Shown here in pieces: positions 10,386 through 21,935 of a stretch of 64,000 nt of DNA; position 1 is the first letter of the stretch; each line of letters begins with the position of its first letter. The notes under the pieces were generated by a model. The model made no database searches. It had not been told where the DNA came from and was given only the letters and a program-made list of their open reading frames with translations. This DNA is from Enoplosus armatus (taxonomy: Eukaryota; Chordata; Actinopteri; Centrarchiformes; Enoplosidae). The stretch is from the NCBI RefSeq assembly GCF_043641665.1, contig NC_092197.1, positions 18,900,357-18,964,356 of the forward strand. Reading direction: 5' to 3'. A program made the translations under genes and the position numbers.

Positions 10386-11525
10386 TTCATCATCATGTTA
10401 ACCCTCACCAGCTTCGTCATCATCATAACCATCATCATCGTCAGTCTCATCGTCATTAACCTCACCATCTTTACCCACCACCACCACCATCATTATCATC
10501 TTCATCATCGTCAGTCTCATCATTGCTTACCTCACCATTTTTACCCATCATGCTAATGTAAATGTCATCATCATCCTCTCCAGCTTCATCATCATCATCA
10601 TCATCAGTTTCATCCTCGCCAGCTTCTTTATCATCCTCATCATCATCAACCTCACCATCTTTATTATCAATATCATTATCATCATCTTCATCATCGTCAT
10701 TCTCATCATTGCTAACCTCACCTTTTTTACCCATCATTCCAATGTAAATGTCATCATCATCATCATCATCATCCTCTCCAGCTACATAATCATCAGTTTC
10801 ATCCTCATCAGCTTCTTCATCATCCTCATCACTGTTAACCTCACCATCTTTATCCATCACCTTAAAGTAAATATCACCATCATCATCATCATCATCATCA
10901 TCACTCTCACCAGCTTCATTGTCATCATCATTGCCATCAGACATACCATCATCCCCACCATCACCATCATCTTTACCGGCTCCACTAGCATCATCATCTC
11001 CCGCTTCATCATCATCAGTCTAATCATCGTTAACCTCACCATCATTATCTATGATTCTAATGTCAATATCGTCGTCACCATCATCACCATCATCACCATC
11101 ATCATCATCAGCAGCAGAAGCAGCATGAGCAGTTTCATCATCCTCACTCGCTAATGCAAACAGTTTCATCAAACATCATCACTACCATCGCTCTGCTAAC
11201 TGATGACATTATTGTCATCATTGTCATCTTCATTGTCATTCTCGTTGTTATCACACCATCATCATCATCACCACCACCATGGTCGCTAGTGTCATGACTA
11301 CCTCCACTTTCCTCATCATCGCCATGACCACAATGATCACTGTCATGTCGAAGCATCGTCGTCATCATGGTACCAACTGAGTTCATCACCAGTACAGTCA
11401 CCTTCGTCGTCATCCTCATTTTCACTACAATGACTGCACCCTCATCGTCAGCAGCATCTCCTTCGTCATTCTCGCCTTCATCACCCAAGCCATAATCTTC
11501 ACCATCGCCATTATCATCGCCACTG
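9585..11525. repeat. Large ATC/GAT higher-order satellite
   Basis: Nearly 2 kb is built of (ATC)n blocks separated by recurring non-ATC words: 'ctcaccagcttc.ttgtcgtc' (about 9682, 9861, 10242, 10905), 'taccatcatcaccacc', 'ggctacactagcatc' and 'cccatcat.c.aatgtaaatg'. The recurrence gives a higher-order unit of roughly 180-200 bases. The minus strand is open for 157 codons across 10944-10471, made mainly of Asp with repeated GEVSNDE/AGEDET words. This is expected from a near-period-3 satellite read in its GAT frame, and I do not call it a gene. Divergence rises toward 11.5 kb, where stop codons accumulate. Confidence 0.9.
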
Positions 11526-12007
11526 TTGTAGATGATGCATTTATGGTCAACATTGATAATATTGTTATTTCCATTGACTGTTTTAGGTGAAAACAACATC
11601 ATTATTTTGGAAATGTAACCCTCCCATGCCGCGACCGTCCTTCCTATCTGCTGAATCCGCTGTAATGAAGCAGAAATTGGCCCACAAAATCCTCAAAATG
11701 ATCTTTAACGAAAACAACGGCTGATTATTTTTACCTTCCTTTGATTTATTAACCCCAAATGTAGGTTGCCGTGTTCGACTGCAACTTCTGCTGACTGGAT
11801 GTGGACGATTCACAGCGGCCATGTGGGAGCACATTTGAATATAACTATTGTGCTTAAGTGCAATGTTGAGAGGAGTGTGTGTGTGTGTGTGTGTGTGTTG
11901 AGAGGTTTAAAAGGAAGGCAGAGGTGCAGAGTCAGCAAACAGACAGGAGAGAGAGGGGAAAGTTGAGAGACATTCTGGGAGGGAGAGAGAGCGAGGCAAA
12001 GAATGAC

Positions 12008-12044
<37 letters not shown>

Positions 12045-12144
12045 GTAAAAATAGAGAAAAAGAAGAGAGAGAGAGAGGGGTGAGAGAGGAATATGGGGAG
12101 CGGCCTAAACCAGGGATTTATTGGTTTCTACCAAACTCAAATCA

Positions 12145-12177
<33 letters not shown>

Positions 12178-12267
12178 CACTCATAGATAGATGAAGAGAG
12201 GTTGCTTCATTTTGCCACCACATGCAACCCGGCCACGGGTCCCGCTGAGGTCTGCTGTTTGTGGTGA

Positions 12268-12320
<53 letters not shown>

Positions 12321-12426
12321 TGTGGTGTGCTCAGATGCTGTATAAAAAGAACAGAACCACTTAAGTCACAAACCTCTGGCTCGACTGCTTCAGTTGATAC
12401 AAGGAGTGTGTTTGTTAGAGCCGCAC

Positions 12427-12460
<34 letters not shown>

Positions 12461-12600
12461 CTGCTCTCCTTTGGGTGTACTCCGTGTTTTGAACTACCAC
12501 CTTTTGGGTTATAAACTCACAAGTCACTTAAGCTCAACATACAACATACAACATCCAGGATCCAGTCAGCAGTGATGTAAATGTGTGTGTCCCAGTGTTA
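11526..12600. repeat. GT/GA/CA microsatellite cluster in otherwise unique sequence
   Basis: A GT tract lies at 11876-11898, GA-rich sequence at 11945-12090 (long GA run near 12013-12040), CA at 12144-12180, GT at 12267-12315 and CA at 12426-12459. No gene was recognised. Confidence 0.85.
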
Positions 12601-13220
12601 AAGCCTGGTCACACCAGCATTTGAACTGGAACATGCAGTAAGTATTTGGTACACTCTCTTGAACGAACTGTGTGACCTTATTGTCCCATTAGCGACGAAG
12701 CTAACAGGTTTGCTAAGCGACTTCAGAGGCTCGCGAGCTAGTGGGAGCCATTGCGCTGTCAAGTCCTTAGCACGTTTGCTGTTAGCATTTCAGCTATAGC
12801 AGCGTTGTCAACTCGCCCTTTAAGAAGTCACTGTGTCCCAAAGCCTCTAGTGCCACCTACTGCACAAAGAGGCACGGATGGATTTCAGCGTGGCCAAGCC
12901 TTTAGACTGGAGATCCTTGCGACCCTCTTGGTCTCCATTGGGATCCATTGTCACTGTCACGGCTGTGAATCCAGCTTGCATCCTTTGATGAAGGAGCGAG
13001 ATGCAAACCTACGGGGTGTGAGCGTTTGCTTGGCGATAGGTTCACAGATTAACTCTAATTTGCAGCATGAAGAAATAGTGGCTGTAGGTACGTTTTTTTG
13101 GGGGGGGGGGTTGGAGTTTGGAACATTTCTGAATAAAGATCTTGTAAAAAAAAAAAATCGTAAACCACAATGATCAATGTCCTCTTACAGCTGGAAACAT
13201 AACAACTTTTGGGGTGCGTG
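12601..13220. other. Unique or old-repeat sequence, no gene seen
   Basis: One frame of 140 codons (12751-13173, plus) is open but ends in a G run and an A run and shows no domain-like pattern. A short G run lies near 13100. Confidence 0.4.
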
Positions 13221-13400
13221 GTAGCCTCGCATAGCCAGACCTATCTCCACACTTCTGAGAGAGGTCTGGTTCAACCCATTATCATTCTGGGAATAGGGGG
13301 GGGGGGAAACTTGTTTGGCTCGTTTGTATTTCTTTAAACCAATCACAAGCCCGGGATGCAGCGACGGTGCCCTGCGAATGGTGACAGCGGATGACGGGAG
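13221..13400 (+). repeat. Interspersed repeat family G
   Basis: 'gtagcctcgcatagccagac', followed by 'gagaggtctggttc', 'cattctgggaata' and 'tttctttaaaccaatcacaa', is the word order of a repeat I recognise from percomorph genomes. The inverted 'ccagacct/aggtctgg' pair is intact. The class is uncertain. Confidence 0.55.
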
Positions 13401-13971
13401 GGGAGGAGGATTCCGACTTATCCCAACAGCCTACACCTGGTGAAGTAAGACATTTGATCTCCTCCTTTTAAAAAGTGAAAACCAGTCATAAAAGAAAAAA
13501 CGCCGAGCCTTAATGATATTTGAAACCAAAGGAGAAGTTATGAATGAATCAAAGTATTTATCAAGTTTTACTTGGACTTGGACTGGGAATAAAATGTTAC
13601 GGCTGCATTCAGCCCGTCAGCGATGTCAAGGTGTTTCACATGCTTTTAATTTGTCAAGAAGAAGAATTAGAATCCACTCTCCTCTCTTCTGCTTTTCTAT
13701 TTCTTTTCTTTTTTTCTCACTGTAATAAATAAAGACCTATATCAGCTGCGCATTAGTACAGCTTAGTTTGGGTTCAGCTCGCACCTTCCACTGTTGGACG
13801 GAGAGAAAGTATTTATTTATCATTTCAGTTCATCTCTCCCATAATGAACACCCGTCTTAATGAACGGTCTCAGATTTTTGGCAGCTGTGAGCCTGAGCAC
13901 CTTCTGTGTGTTGATATTTAAACAAAAGGTCATTTATTGTTGGAAAGCTTAGCTTCCAAAATCTAATCAGA
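13401..13971. other. Unique sequence, no gene seen
   Basis: AT-rich spacer. Short overlapping open frames near 13513-13730 have no support. Confidence 0.4.
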
Positions 13972-13973
13972 AT

Positions 13974-14160
13974 ATGTGTGTGTGTGTGTGTGTGTGTGTG
14001 TATCTATATATGTGTGTGTGTTCTCATTGAGCAGATTGCAGTATAATCTCCTGTTGATCCTTTTTTTTCTGACCGTTAGTTCCCACACTGAAATAATTCT
14101 CATTAATTACATTTAGACTTTTCATAATTATCAGTTTCATCCTGTAAAATGTTCACACTG
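13974..14160. other. GT tract followed by AT-rich candidate conserved block
   Basis: A GT tract (13974-14001) is followed, after a short variant, by single-copy AT-rich sequence containing 'ctcattaattac' and 'cataattatcag'. Homeodomain-type ATTA sites are dense. Conservation cannot be tested here. Confidence 0.25.
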
Positions 14161-16059
14161 TGTGTAATTCGGTGAATTAAGCGTAGTGTCTGTAGACCCG
14201 CAGTGCTGCAATGAACTGTAATCTCTTGAGTGTTTATTAAAATGTATTGCAACATATAGGATTGTAATTATATGATATCGGGAATATAGATCCACGTATC
14301 CTCTCTTAAACTGCGCTCTTTATTCCTTTCCTTTCCTTTGCGACGGCGAAGTCCGGCATATCGAGCAGAAGGGTTTCCAATTCCAGTTCGGCAAAAAAAC
14401 ACAAATCCTCCCATTCGGTTCAAATGGCGCCCTGCTCATCTTCATATTTGCGCTTAGCTTTAAGCTTTCCCGACTCCGCCAATGATGATTCGGTCAGCGG
14501 CCTAGCCTGGTAAATTCTCCATCGAACTTCTGTGAGAGCGCGACTATGTTTATGTCGGGGCTGCTAGCTGAGGATCTTGGGATCTGTCTGTGGGTTACAG
14601 TCACGCAAAGTGAGTTTTAATAACTCTAAGAACACCACGGAGACATCGCACCCACTGTAGTTGAACCAATAATAAATGTGTCAAATATGACTCACTGAAA
14701 CCCGGGGGGGGGGGGGGGGGGGGGGGCAGCCTCTGGTGAGTTGAGGAGCCTTCTGGCTTCAAACTCAACGTCCCTCATCTTCATGCTGGCGTTCACCCCC
14801 CATGTCTGAAACAAGGAGTGGGATACGATGAGCGGATCTGACATATTTACAGAATAAATCAAGTGCCGGTTGAAACTCCCAGAGCCTTCAGACGGAAAGA
14901 GTCATCTTTACTGGTCCTGGCTTCATCATTACAGACAGCTTGGTGCGACATGAGCGGATTTTGAAAATCGGGTCGCCACAGATGTTCTTCTCTCTAATCT
15001 GAAACACGCACACACCACAAGACTTGACAATAATGGCGCATCGCACACCACAGGCTATTATCATGATAATGGAGCCAAAGAAAGCAATGCGGTCGACATG
15101 GGCGTTCCATTCTGCACTGAGAACTGGAGGTGAGCTTTGAACTGTAGGTTTTGATATCTGCCAACAGCGGTATGCTCGCTAACAGTAGCCTCCAGGGCTA
15201 GAATGTTTACCGTCGCTTGGCAACACCACTTGTCTAGACTAGTCCCTCTCATTGAAAGCACTGACATAATCATCCAGATTTGAACTCCTAAATATCAAAC
15301 GTGTGTGAAATGATCAGGGCGGCCCGATGAGTCTGCGAGCAGTTTGGTGGGTTTAAGACCCTGTAAACCCCTCACATTGCCAGGTAACCTGGGCCCAACA
15401 TCGGTACTGAGGTACCGAGCTCCCACACCACATTTCTCCTGCGCCTGACAGGAGGGGGGAACTGGGGATAACATCGGCCGAACTCCTGTGGTCCGAACCT
15501 GGCTTTACAGTCTGCATGAACTTAGCACACAGGCGGACACACAAAGACCCAACATTCATTCATTATGCAGCACAGTTACAGAAAGCGTCTCGTCTCAGCA
15601 GCAGGCACTAGTGCAGTAGTGATAGTGCGTGTCATGGGTGGAAACTGTAATGTCTTAAAGATAAGACAGCAGTGTGACATTTTCATTCGAGGCCACACCT
15701 GAAAACTGAGATATAAAAGTGAAACGTTTTCACCTCCTGTTATGAAAACATAAACCGGCCCTTTCCGCGACTGCTTTTTTTCTGAGCTTCGAATTACTTC
15801 ACAGTGTCACAACAACTTTAAAGGGAAATCCAGAAGAAACTGCTCAAGATTCTGTCCCTTATCTGTTATTTGTGGACTGTGTCATGGATTAAATCTTCTG
15901 TTGTGGTATCAAGTCATTCTGACAATTCTGTATGTCATGATGAAGTATACTTTCTGGTTGTTCAGTAGAAAATCGAGATATTTAATTGCCCTGATCGACC
16001 ACAAATTAGACATATGATACAAAGAAAAACAAAAATACCAGGTCAGTATCAATTAGCAT
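14161..16059. other. Unique sequence, no gene seen
   Basis: The stretch holds a 23-base G run (14704-14726). No recognisable coding exon, RNA gene or repeat family was found. Confidence 0.4.
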
Positions 16060-16475
16060 TGCTAATTTGAGTCTACAGCCACACTAGCAACTCTAGTGTA
16101 TATCAGCATAGTGGACAATAGCTAACAATGGCTATGCTAACATGCACTATCTAGTTAGCATGCTAACATTTGCTAACTGAGTGTTTTTCAGGAATTTGAT
16201 CACAAGAGTTGGGCAAATCCTAACTTTGACCTGACGATGGCGCTAGATGAAAAGTCAGCCAATAAGAGTTATTACAATTCATCCGGAGGGGGACATGAGT
16301 GGTGCCAAATGTTCATGGTAAGTCGTCCGGCAGTTGTGGAGACATTTCACTCATGACCAAAAGTATCGACCTCACTGTGGCACTCTTAGGCCATGTTGTC
16401 TGGGAACCATGAATGCATGTACCAAACTTCATTTCAGTCCAAGTGGTGGGCTGACAGACCTCCCAACTGACCGAC
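16060..16475 (+). repeat. Interspersed repeat family B, copy 2 (best preserved)
   Basis: The head carries 'gttagcatgctaacatttgc'. It is followed by 'gacctgacgatggcgctag', 'gatgaaaagtcagcc', 'gttattacaattcatcc', 'gggggacatgagtg', 'gttgtggagacatttcact' and 'gggaaccatgaatgcatg'. Internal word pairs repeat about 130 bases apart, as expected for this family. A C run is present near 16506-16514. Confidence 0.65.
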
Positions 16476-16729
16476 CACCATTGCCATTTGGATCATGTCA
16501 CATGCCCCCCCCCCAGACACATCTTTGGACTATCTTCAAAGTGTCTTTGCAGTTGTTGCGATGTATAGCTTCAGTGTACGCTTTCGCCAGCCGAGGCGTT
16601 TAGGTCAGAGATGAACCAAAAACTGTCCAACTGTGTTTTTACCTTTGATGGATGCATTGAGAGGAGGGGGCAGCATTTGGAAACAGCCAATTATCACCAA
16701 CTACACAACTCTACAGAGATTCTGAGCCT

Positions 16730-17068
16730 CTTTTAGCTCAAAGTTTTGGTTTCACAGCATATTTACTGTATGGTTCGGTCTCGCCGCTCTCATCCACCTA
16801 GTTTCCAGGAGCAGCACGCAGATGCAAGCTCAAATAAACCCACTGCACACTACCTGCCCAGCACCAAACAGCAGGCAGACACTGAAGAAAGTGGAGCATC
16901 TAGCGGCTAAAGATCCAGAAATCTCTCTCAAGTTGGTGGTGGAGACCAAATCAGAGCTAAAAGGAGAGGGAATATTGGACTTCAGGTGGACACAAACACA
17001 ACGTCAAATTGTATGATCCGTGTCTGCTGGATGTGGAAGTAGGCAACCGTTTGCTAACGCTGTTAGCT
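16730..17068 (+). repeat. Interspersed repeat family A, copy 2 (near full length)
   Basis: Words in order are 'ttttagctcaaagttttggt', 'ccactgcacactacctgcc', 'gcaccaaacagcaggcag', 'ggagcatctagcggctaaag', 'gagctaaaaggagagg', 'ggacttcaggtggacacaaa' and 'tgctggatgtggaag'. It aligns with the copies at 4.9, 35.4, 54.0 and 55.1 kb. Confidence 0.65.
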
Positions 17069-18208
17069 AGTAGCTAGAACAACTTTATAATACATCAGGG
17101 CTGTGCGCCTGCAAGCTGGCCGTGGCCGAATCAAAACAACTCTGGAGGAGCAAGCTACCGTGTAATGCCGTCCCGATGTTGAACCGCAAATGCAAACCAG
17201 ACTTTTGCTCCACATTTAGCAAGTGGCGTGAACAATGAAGAGGGGGGAAACAAAAAAGGCGCATACAGAGGAAGTGTGCGCAAGCCCTGCAGATGTCGAG
17301 GTTTGAACTCAGGGAGAGAATCATCAGCATCGCGTCGACTGAACGCCAGGCAGCTGAAACACAATGAGTCACTGCAGACGGCGTCAATGGATTCACCGGA
17401 AGTCGTCTTCTTTTCTTTTCTCAGATCTGATCAGCAACTCCTCAGTCTGCCGAGTGTTCATCTTGCTGCAATTGACCATTGCTTTCGTAACATTGCATCA
17501 CTTCGTTGGTTTGTTTGCGTTAGCATTATGCTACAGTCCACATCAAAGCACATGGAGGTTAAAGCAGACCTTTATTCAGTTGCAAGTTTGAACAGGGTTA
17601 AATTGTTTGATCCTTTGTTCAGACCCAACATGCAGGACTATTGTTTGGAAAGGGGGCCGCCCAGCATTTCCTGATTTTTATGTGCGTGTGCTGGTGATGT
17701 CACGGCTGACATCACTGGGCCAAGCCAAGTGGAGGGGTTTTCTTTAATGTAGGAAGGATTTCTTTTAGGCAATTCTAAGTAACGTGTAGGGATTGCTTGC
17801 CGTTAAAGAGCCACTCAGTGACGTCAGTGAACCGAGGTGTAAGCAAAGGAATGTTTTTTGATTTCCTGATAAGTTTACTCTCTTTGTTTTTGGTGTCCTG
17901 GCTGAAGCAGTCTAGATGTTAATTGAACACCCTATATATAGGTGGGTTTTTGCTACTAGAGAGACAAGTGAGGCCGTGCTGCCATTAACACATGCTGTTG
18001 GTTTGAATTGCTATGAGCTCATTTTCTTTGTTTTCTTTGTATTTTTTTTTTTACATGTGAAATGGAGAACACTGTAAATATATATTCACCTCTGGGAACT
18101 CTTGATGTCTGTTGAGTCTGCCTACCTACCACCCTCCTTGACATTTCAGCCAAACTATTGGTTTTCTACGGATTTCTACTGAGTGGCATCAGAACGGATG
18201 AAATAAGA
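17069..18208. other. Unique sequence with TATA-like palindrome; possible old LTR
   Basis: 'cctatatatagg' near 17931-17942 is a perfect palindrome and resembles a strong TATA element. It is followed by T-rich sequence. The surroundings could be a solo LTR, but no termini, primer site or target duplication were found. No coding sequence was recognised. Confidence 0.3.
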
Positions 18209-18216
18209 CTCTACAC

Positions 18217-18943
18217 TGTAACTAAGTACATTTACTCAAGTACTGTACTGTATTTTCTTTTCATGCCGCTTTAAACTTCTACTCCACTACAATTATTTGA
18301 CATCTTTAGTTATTAGTTACGTTACAAATGTATTTTTTCCCCATAACAATCACAGTGCTTATGAAATATGATGCTTTGTTATGAATTAAACTACCAACAG
18401 TACATACAGGTAGAGCTGAATGAATCTAAATGAATTGGCAAACTATTTGAATAATCGTTTATGTCACTTTTCATGCAAAAATGCCAAACATGGTCATGGT
18501 TCCAGCATCCTAAATGTGAGGATTTGCTGCTTTTCCTTGAAGTTATTTTTATCATTGTAATTCATTTTGAATAACTGGTTTGACAAAACAAGCCTTGTGA
18601 AGGTGTCACTTTGGGCTCTGGGATTTTTGTGTGAAGAATCCACCAATTAAGAAAATAATCAGCAGGTCGCTCCATAATAGAAGCAATCAGTAGTTTTAGT
18701 GTCATACAAAATTGTTGAAATTAGCTTCCCTTCTACCAACTACAGCAGTAAAATACTGCTGACACATTGAGATGTAAGTAATAATAATCTCATGACATAA
18801 TAACAGTCACAGCGGCCATTTTTCTTCTTACATACTTAAGTGACATTTTAAATTCAGGACTTTTGCTTTTAATGGAGCATTGTTATAGTGTGGCATGAGT
18901 ACTTTTACTTAAGTAAAGGTCCTGAATTCTTCCCTCACAGCTG
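18217..18943. mobile_element. hAT-like non-autonomous DNA element with 8-bp target duplication
   Basis: The ends carry the 'tacatttactcaagtac' / 'gtacttttacttaagtaaa' words typical of a very common teleost element. Flanks are identical 8-mers CTCTACAC at 18209-18216 and 18944-18951, the duplication length made by hAT transposases. Internal sequence has no open frame, so it is non-autonomous. The terminal inverted repeats are imperfect, so the exact ends rest mainly on the 8-mer. Confidence 0.65.
18413..18692. mobile_element. Second repeat nested inside the 18.2-18.9 kb element
   Basis: The block from 'agctgaatgaatctaaatga' to 'agaaaataatcagcaggtcg' interrupts the host element. It contains 'gacaaaacaagcctt' and 'cactttgggctctggga', words I recognise from a separate vertebrate/teleost hAT-type repeat with ends rich in 'aatcgatta'. 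Borders are approximate. Confidence 0.5.
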
Positions 18944-18951
18944 CTCTACAC

Positions 18952-19099
18952 AACGATGAGAGTTAATTGAATTTTTAATAAATCATGTACGGCCTAGAAG
19001 ACAGAATTAGTGGATTTCCTGTGGGGAAAAAGGCAAAGAACTGCCACTGTAATGAGCTTCAGAGACGGGAACCAGAATCATATGATGGTATAAAAAAGA
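18952..19099. other. Short unique spacer
   Basis: Nothing recognised. Confidence 0.4.
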
Positions 19100-19720
19100 C
19101 TACAGCCACGCCAGCAGCCCTGTAAGGCGGCACAGTGGTGCTTGGAGATAAACGCTAACGCCTGCCCTGCTAACACGCTCACAATGACACCGCTAACATG
19201 CTGATGTTTAGTTAGTTTAGCGATGTCTACTGTGTTCACCACCTTAGTTTAGCATGTTAGCGTGCTAAACAGAGCTTGTGTGGCGAGACAAAGAGCGCCG
19301 CCCGTCGGTTTTGTTTTTTCCGTGACGACAACATCTTAATGCTACGTTAAGGGGTTTTGCTACACAGCTAACATCAAGCTAACAACGCGCAGGGGTGATA
19401 AAAAAAAAAAAAAAAAAACACAACGCTCACCAGCAACATTCAGGGTCCGGCTGATCTGCGCCTACAAATATGGCGCTGGGAGACTCGCTGGACACCCTGA
19501 GGCTGGTGGGAATGCTGTCAGTTTCGCAGGTATAATCCAAAGTACTGTATAAATTGATATTTTGACCTGAGAAGTCACCAAAGTTACTAGGCCACAGTTA
19601 TCTGGGGGACCATGAATGTACAAATTGAATGGCACACCATCCACAGTCGTTGTTGAGATATTTCAGCGTGGAGCAGAGATGTGGGCCGACTGGGGCCAAA
19701 ACCGCCATCCAGAGAGCCAC
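19100..19720 (+). repeat. Interspersed repeat family B, copy 3, interrupted
   Basis: The head (19100-19275, 'gctaacatgctgatgttta', 'tagcatgttagcgtgctaaa') and tail (19480-19720, 'gatattttgacctg', 'gaccatgaatgtacaa', 'cgttgttgagatatttcagc') match copy 2. They are separated by about 200 bases of unrelated sequence that include an A run near 19402-19418, which suggests a later insertion or rearrangement. Confidence 0.55.
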
Positions 19721-19929
19721 GCTGCCAGCATGTCTCTTCACAAGCCACTGTACATATAATTTACTCACGTCAACAAAGAGGATTTACAGCTACTTTTTAA
19801 AGCTTACGTTAAATAACAAGTTGCTTTACTCCGAATGTGCAGTGAGAACACAACTCCGGTGTCTGCTCCTCATTAACCTTTTACTTTTATAGGTTAACGT
19901 GCGCATTCCTCTCTGCTGGTCAGAACAGA

Positions 19930-19948
19930 AACACACACGCACACACAC

Positions 19949-19982
<34 letters not shown>

Positions 19983-20121
19983 TATTGCTCTAAGGCAGAA
20001 GAAAAGCCTTGTTTCACAGCGACTAATGGTTTTAATAATGTATGTTTGGAGGAGTTTGTGTGTGAGAGAGAGACACCAAAGCACTTTGCAGAGATTGCAG
20101 GCAGCTGCTGGGAAAATACCT

Positions 20122-20164
<43 letters not shown>

Positions 20165-20301
20165 GGGGCCTTTGAACAACCAGATGTGGCTGTGCGGCAG
20201 GTTGTGAGCATCAGTGCACCAAAAACAGGGTGAGCGGAGGGCTGGGTCTGAAGCTAAACCAGTTAATGGAATACAGATTTCCTCAACCTGCTTCAGCCTG
20301 A

Positions 20302-20343
<42 letters not shown>

Positions 20344-20345
20344 AC
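19930..20345. repeat. Three CA microsatellites
   Basis: CA tracts lie at about 19930-19981 (with CG interruptions), 20124-20161 and 20305-20345. Open frames across them are repeat shadows. Confidence 0.9.
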
Positions 20346-20916
20346 ATGCAGTTGTTTTGAAGGTAGAGGGCTGATGTTACTGTAACCGGGAGCGCAGCAA
20401 CGTCACAAAAAAAAAGGATGCACCAAGAAACACGAGCCGTCAGACAATCAGACAGGTTGTAAACCATCTATTGGAAGGGAAAGGCTGTGAAACACATGTT
20501 AAAACATTCAAACTTAATTTAAGAAAAGCAGAAAAGTAAACTTTTCACCCAAAACTGTCCATCATATTACACCTGATAATACAGAAATGGTTGACATTGC
20601 TTTACATTGAAGGGATCCTAAAACGCAGTCCCTGATGACAAAATCGGTCATGTTCTCATGAATGCTCATGAAGGGTGTAATGTTATACTTCAGAGTGTGT
20701 TTTTGCTTTGACTACATCGGAAACCACAGAGACAACGTGCTGCTTTATCTATCAGAACTAAACACAGGTGAAGGAATAAAGAAATGCAGCAGGTCGACTG
20801 ACAAGCTTTTTATTCCATTTCCCTTCAGATCGGGATCTTTTATTAGCGACTGTAGTGTTTCAATTTCAGCCTTTTTCTCCGACCAAACACAGACTCTGAG
20901 GTAATGAGCATCTCCG

Positions 20917-20918
<2 letters not shown>
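20346..20918. other. Unique sequence, no gene seen
   Basis: AT-rich spacer with no recognised feature. Confidence 0.4.
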
Positions 20919-20973
<55 letters not shown>

Positions 20974-21075
20974 CTCACACTTCACCTTTCAGCCGAGAAC
21001 AAAGCAACGTAATTAAAAGTCCACACAGTCAATTAAGACTTATTTTGAGGTGTGTGTTCATGGAGCTCGTTCTGT
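20919..21075. other. CA tract abutting an AT-rich candidate conserved block
   Basis: A 53-base CA tract (20919-20971) is followed by single-copy sequence with 'aacaaagcaacgtaattaa' and 'gtcaattaagacttatt'. These contain SOX-like ACAAAG and homeodomain AATTA words. It is only a candidate regulatory element. Confidence 0.25.
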
Positions 21076-21111
21076 CAGCAAGAGAGAGGGAACAGAGCGT
21101 GGGGGGGTGGC

Positions 21112-21380
21112 GGGGGGGGGGGGGGGGGGTAGGTGTGGATCCGCTGAGCTCTGTTGTGCGCTACAAGAAATTAACACTTAACAAGTGAGTTTGTGTCTCT
21201 TCTCTTATCTCTACATTCTTTCTTCTTCCTCGTCCGTCTCATTCTTTTCCTTCCTTCTTCCTTCTTTTCCCAATCCTCCATTATCCTCCTCTGATCTTCG
21301 CTTCCTACTTTTGCCTCTTCCATACCCTCTTTCCCATCTTCCTCTCATTAGACTTTTTTCTCCTCTTCCTCAATAGGATA
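21112..21380. repeat. Poly-G run and pyrimidine-rich tract
   Basis: An 18-base G run (21112-21129) is followed by a C/T-rich tract at about 21195-21375 that leaves false open frames. Confidence 0.8.
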
Positions 21381-21731
21381 ATCAATAGGATGATTATCCA
21401 AAACCAACTGGGTTACGTTCAATGGCAACCGTTCCTTACTTCGAATGCCAGTGTTTTAAAGATCATCGCTTTCTAATATAATCGATGCAGCCGAACCAAA
21501 GTCTTTTCCATTCCACACACTCTTCTTCCTTGTCAGAACCTGGCACCAAGTGACACCACTTGAGGCAATTTACCAGACTTCACACAGCTCCCTCTGGGGC
21601 CACAAAAGGCTTTATACAACTGTTTTCACATAGGCAGTGGCACTCCCCAAGGCCTGTAAACGGACTCTGTAGAGTCCCCCTTCAACATTAGGGAAAGATT
21701 GTGGTTATGGCAAATAAAGTGCTGCGGGAAT

Positions 21732-21935
21732 GAGTCCTAAAACCCGAAAATGAGTCGGCATGTTCACACGTCCGGTTCCCTCGTCTGGAAGTCAATGGGG
21801 TTTTCTTTGAATGGGTTTTCGGTCAGATGCCTGAAATAAGGTCTGCGGTTAACACGAGCTCAAGATATTTCAACGTTTTGTTCTACGACATTAAAACACG
21901 TCAGTAGATACCCCCACTCGTGAACTTTGAAGCTT
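21732..21935 (+). repeat. Interspersed repeat family D, copy 1
   Basis: The block from 'gagtcctaaaaccc' to 'gtgaactttgaagctt' includes 'ggttccctcgtctggaagtc' and 'cgtcagtagataccccc'. It is closely matched by the copy at 22803-22976 in the same orientation. Confidence 0.8.

Noticed and set aside
10471..10944. 157-codon Asp-rich open frame on the minus strand
   Set aside because: It is produced by the ATC satellite, whose period-3 structure keeps one frame open. There is no gene context.
19826..20467. 213-codon minus-strand frame
   Set aside because: It runs through three CA tracts as Cys-Val repeats. Between tracts there is no recognisable protein.
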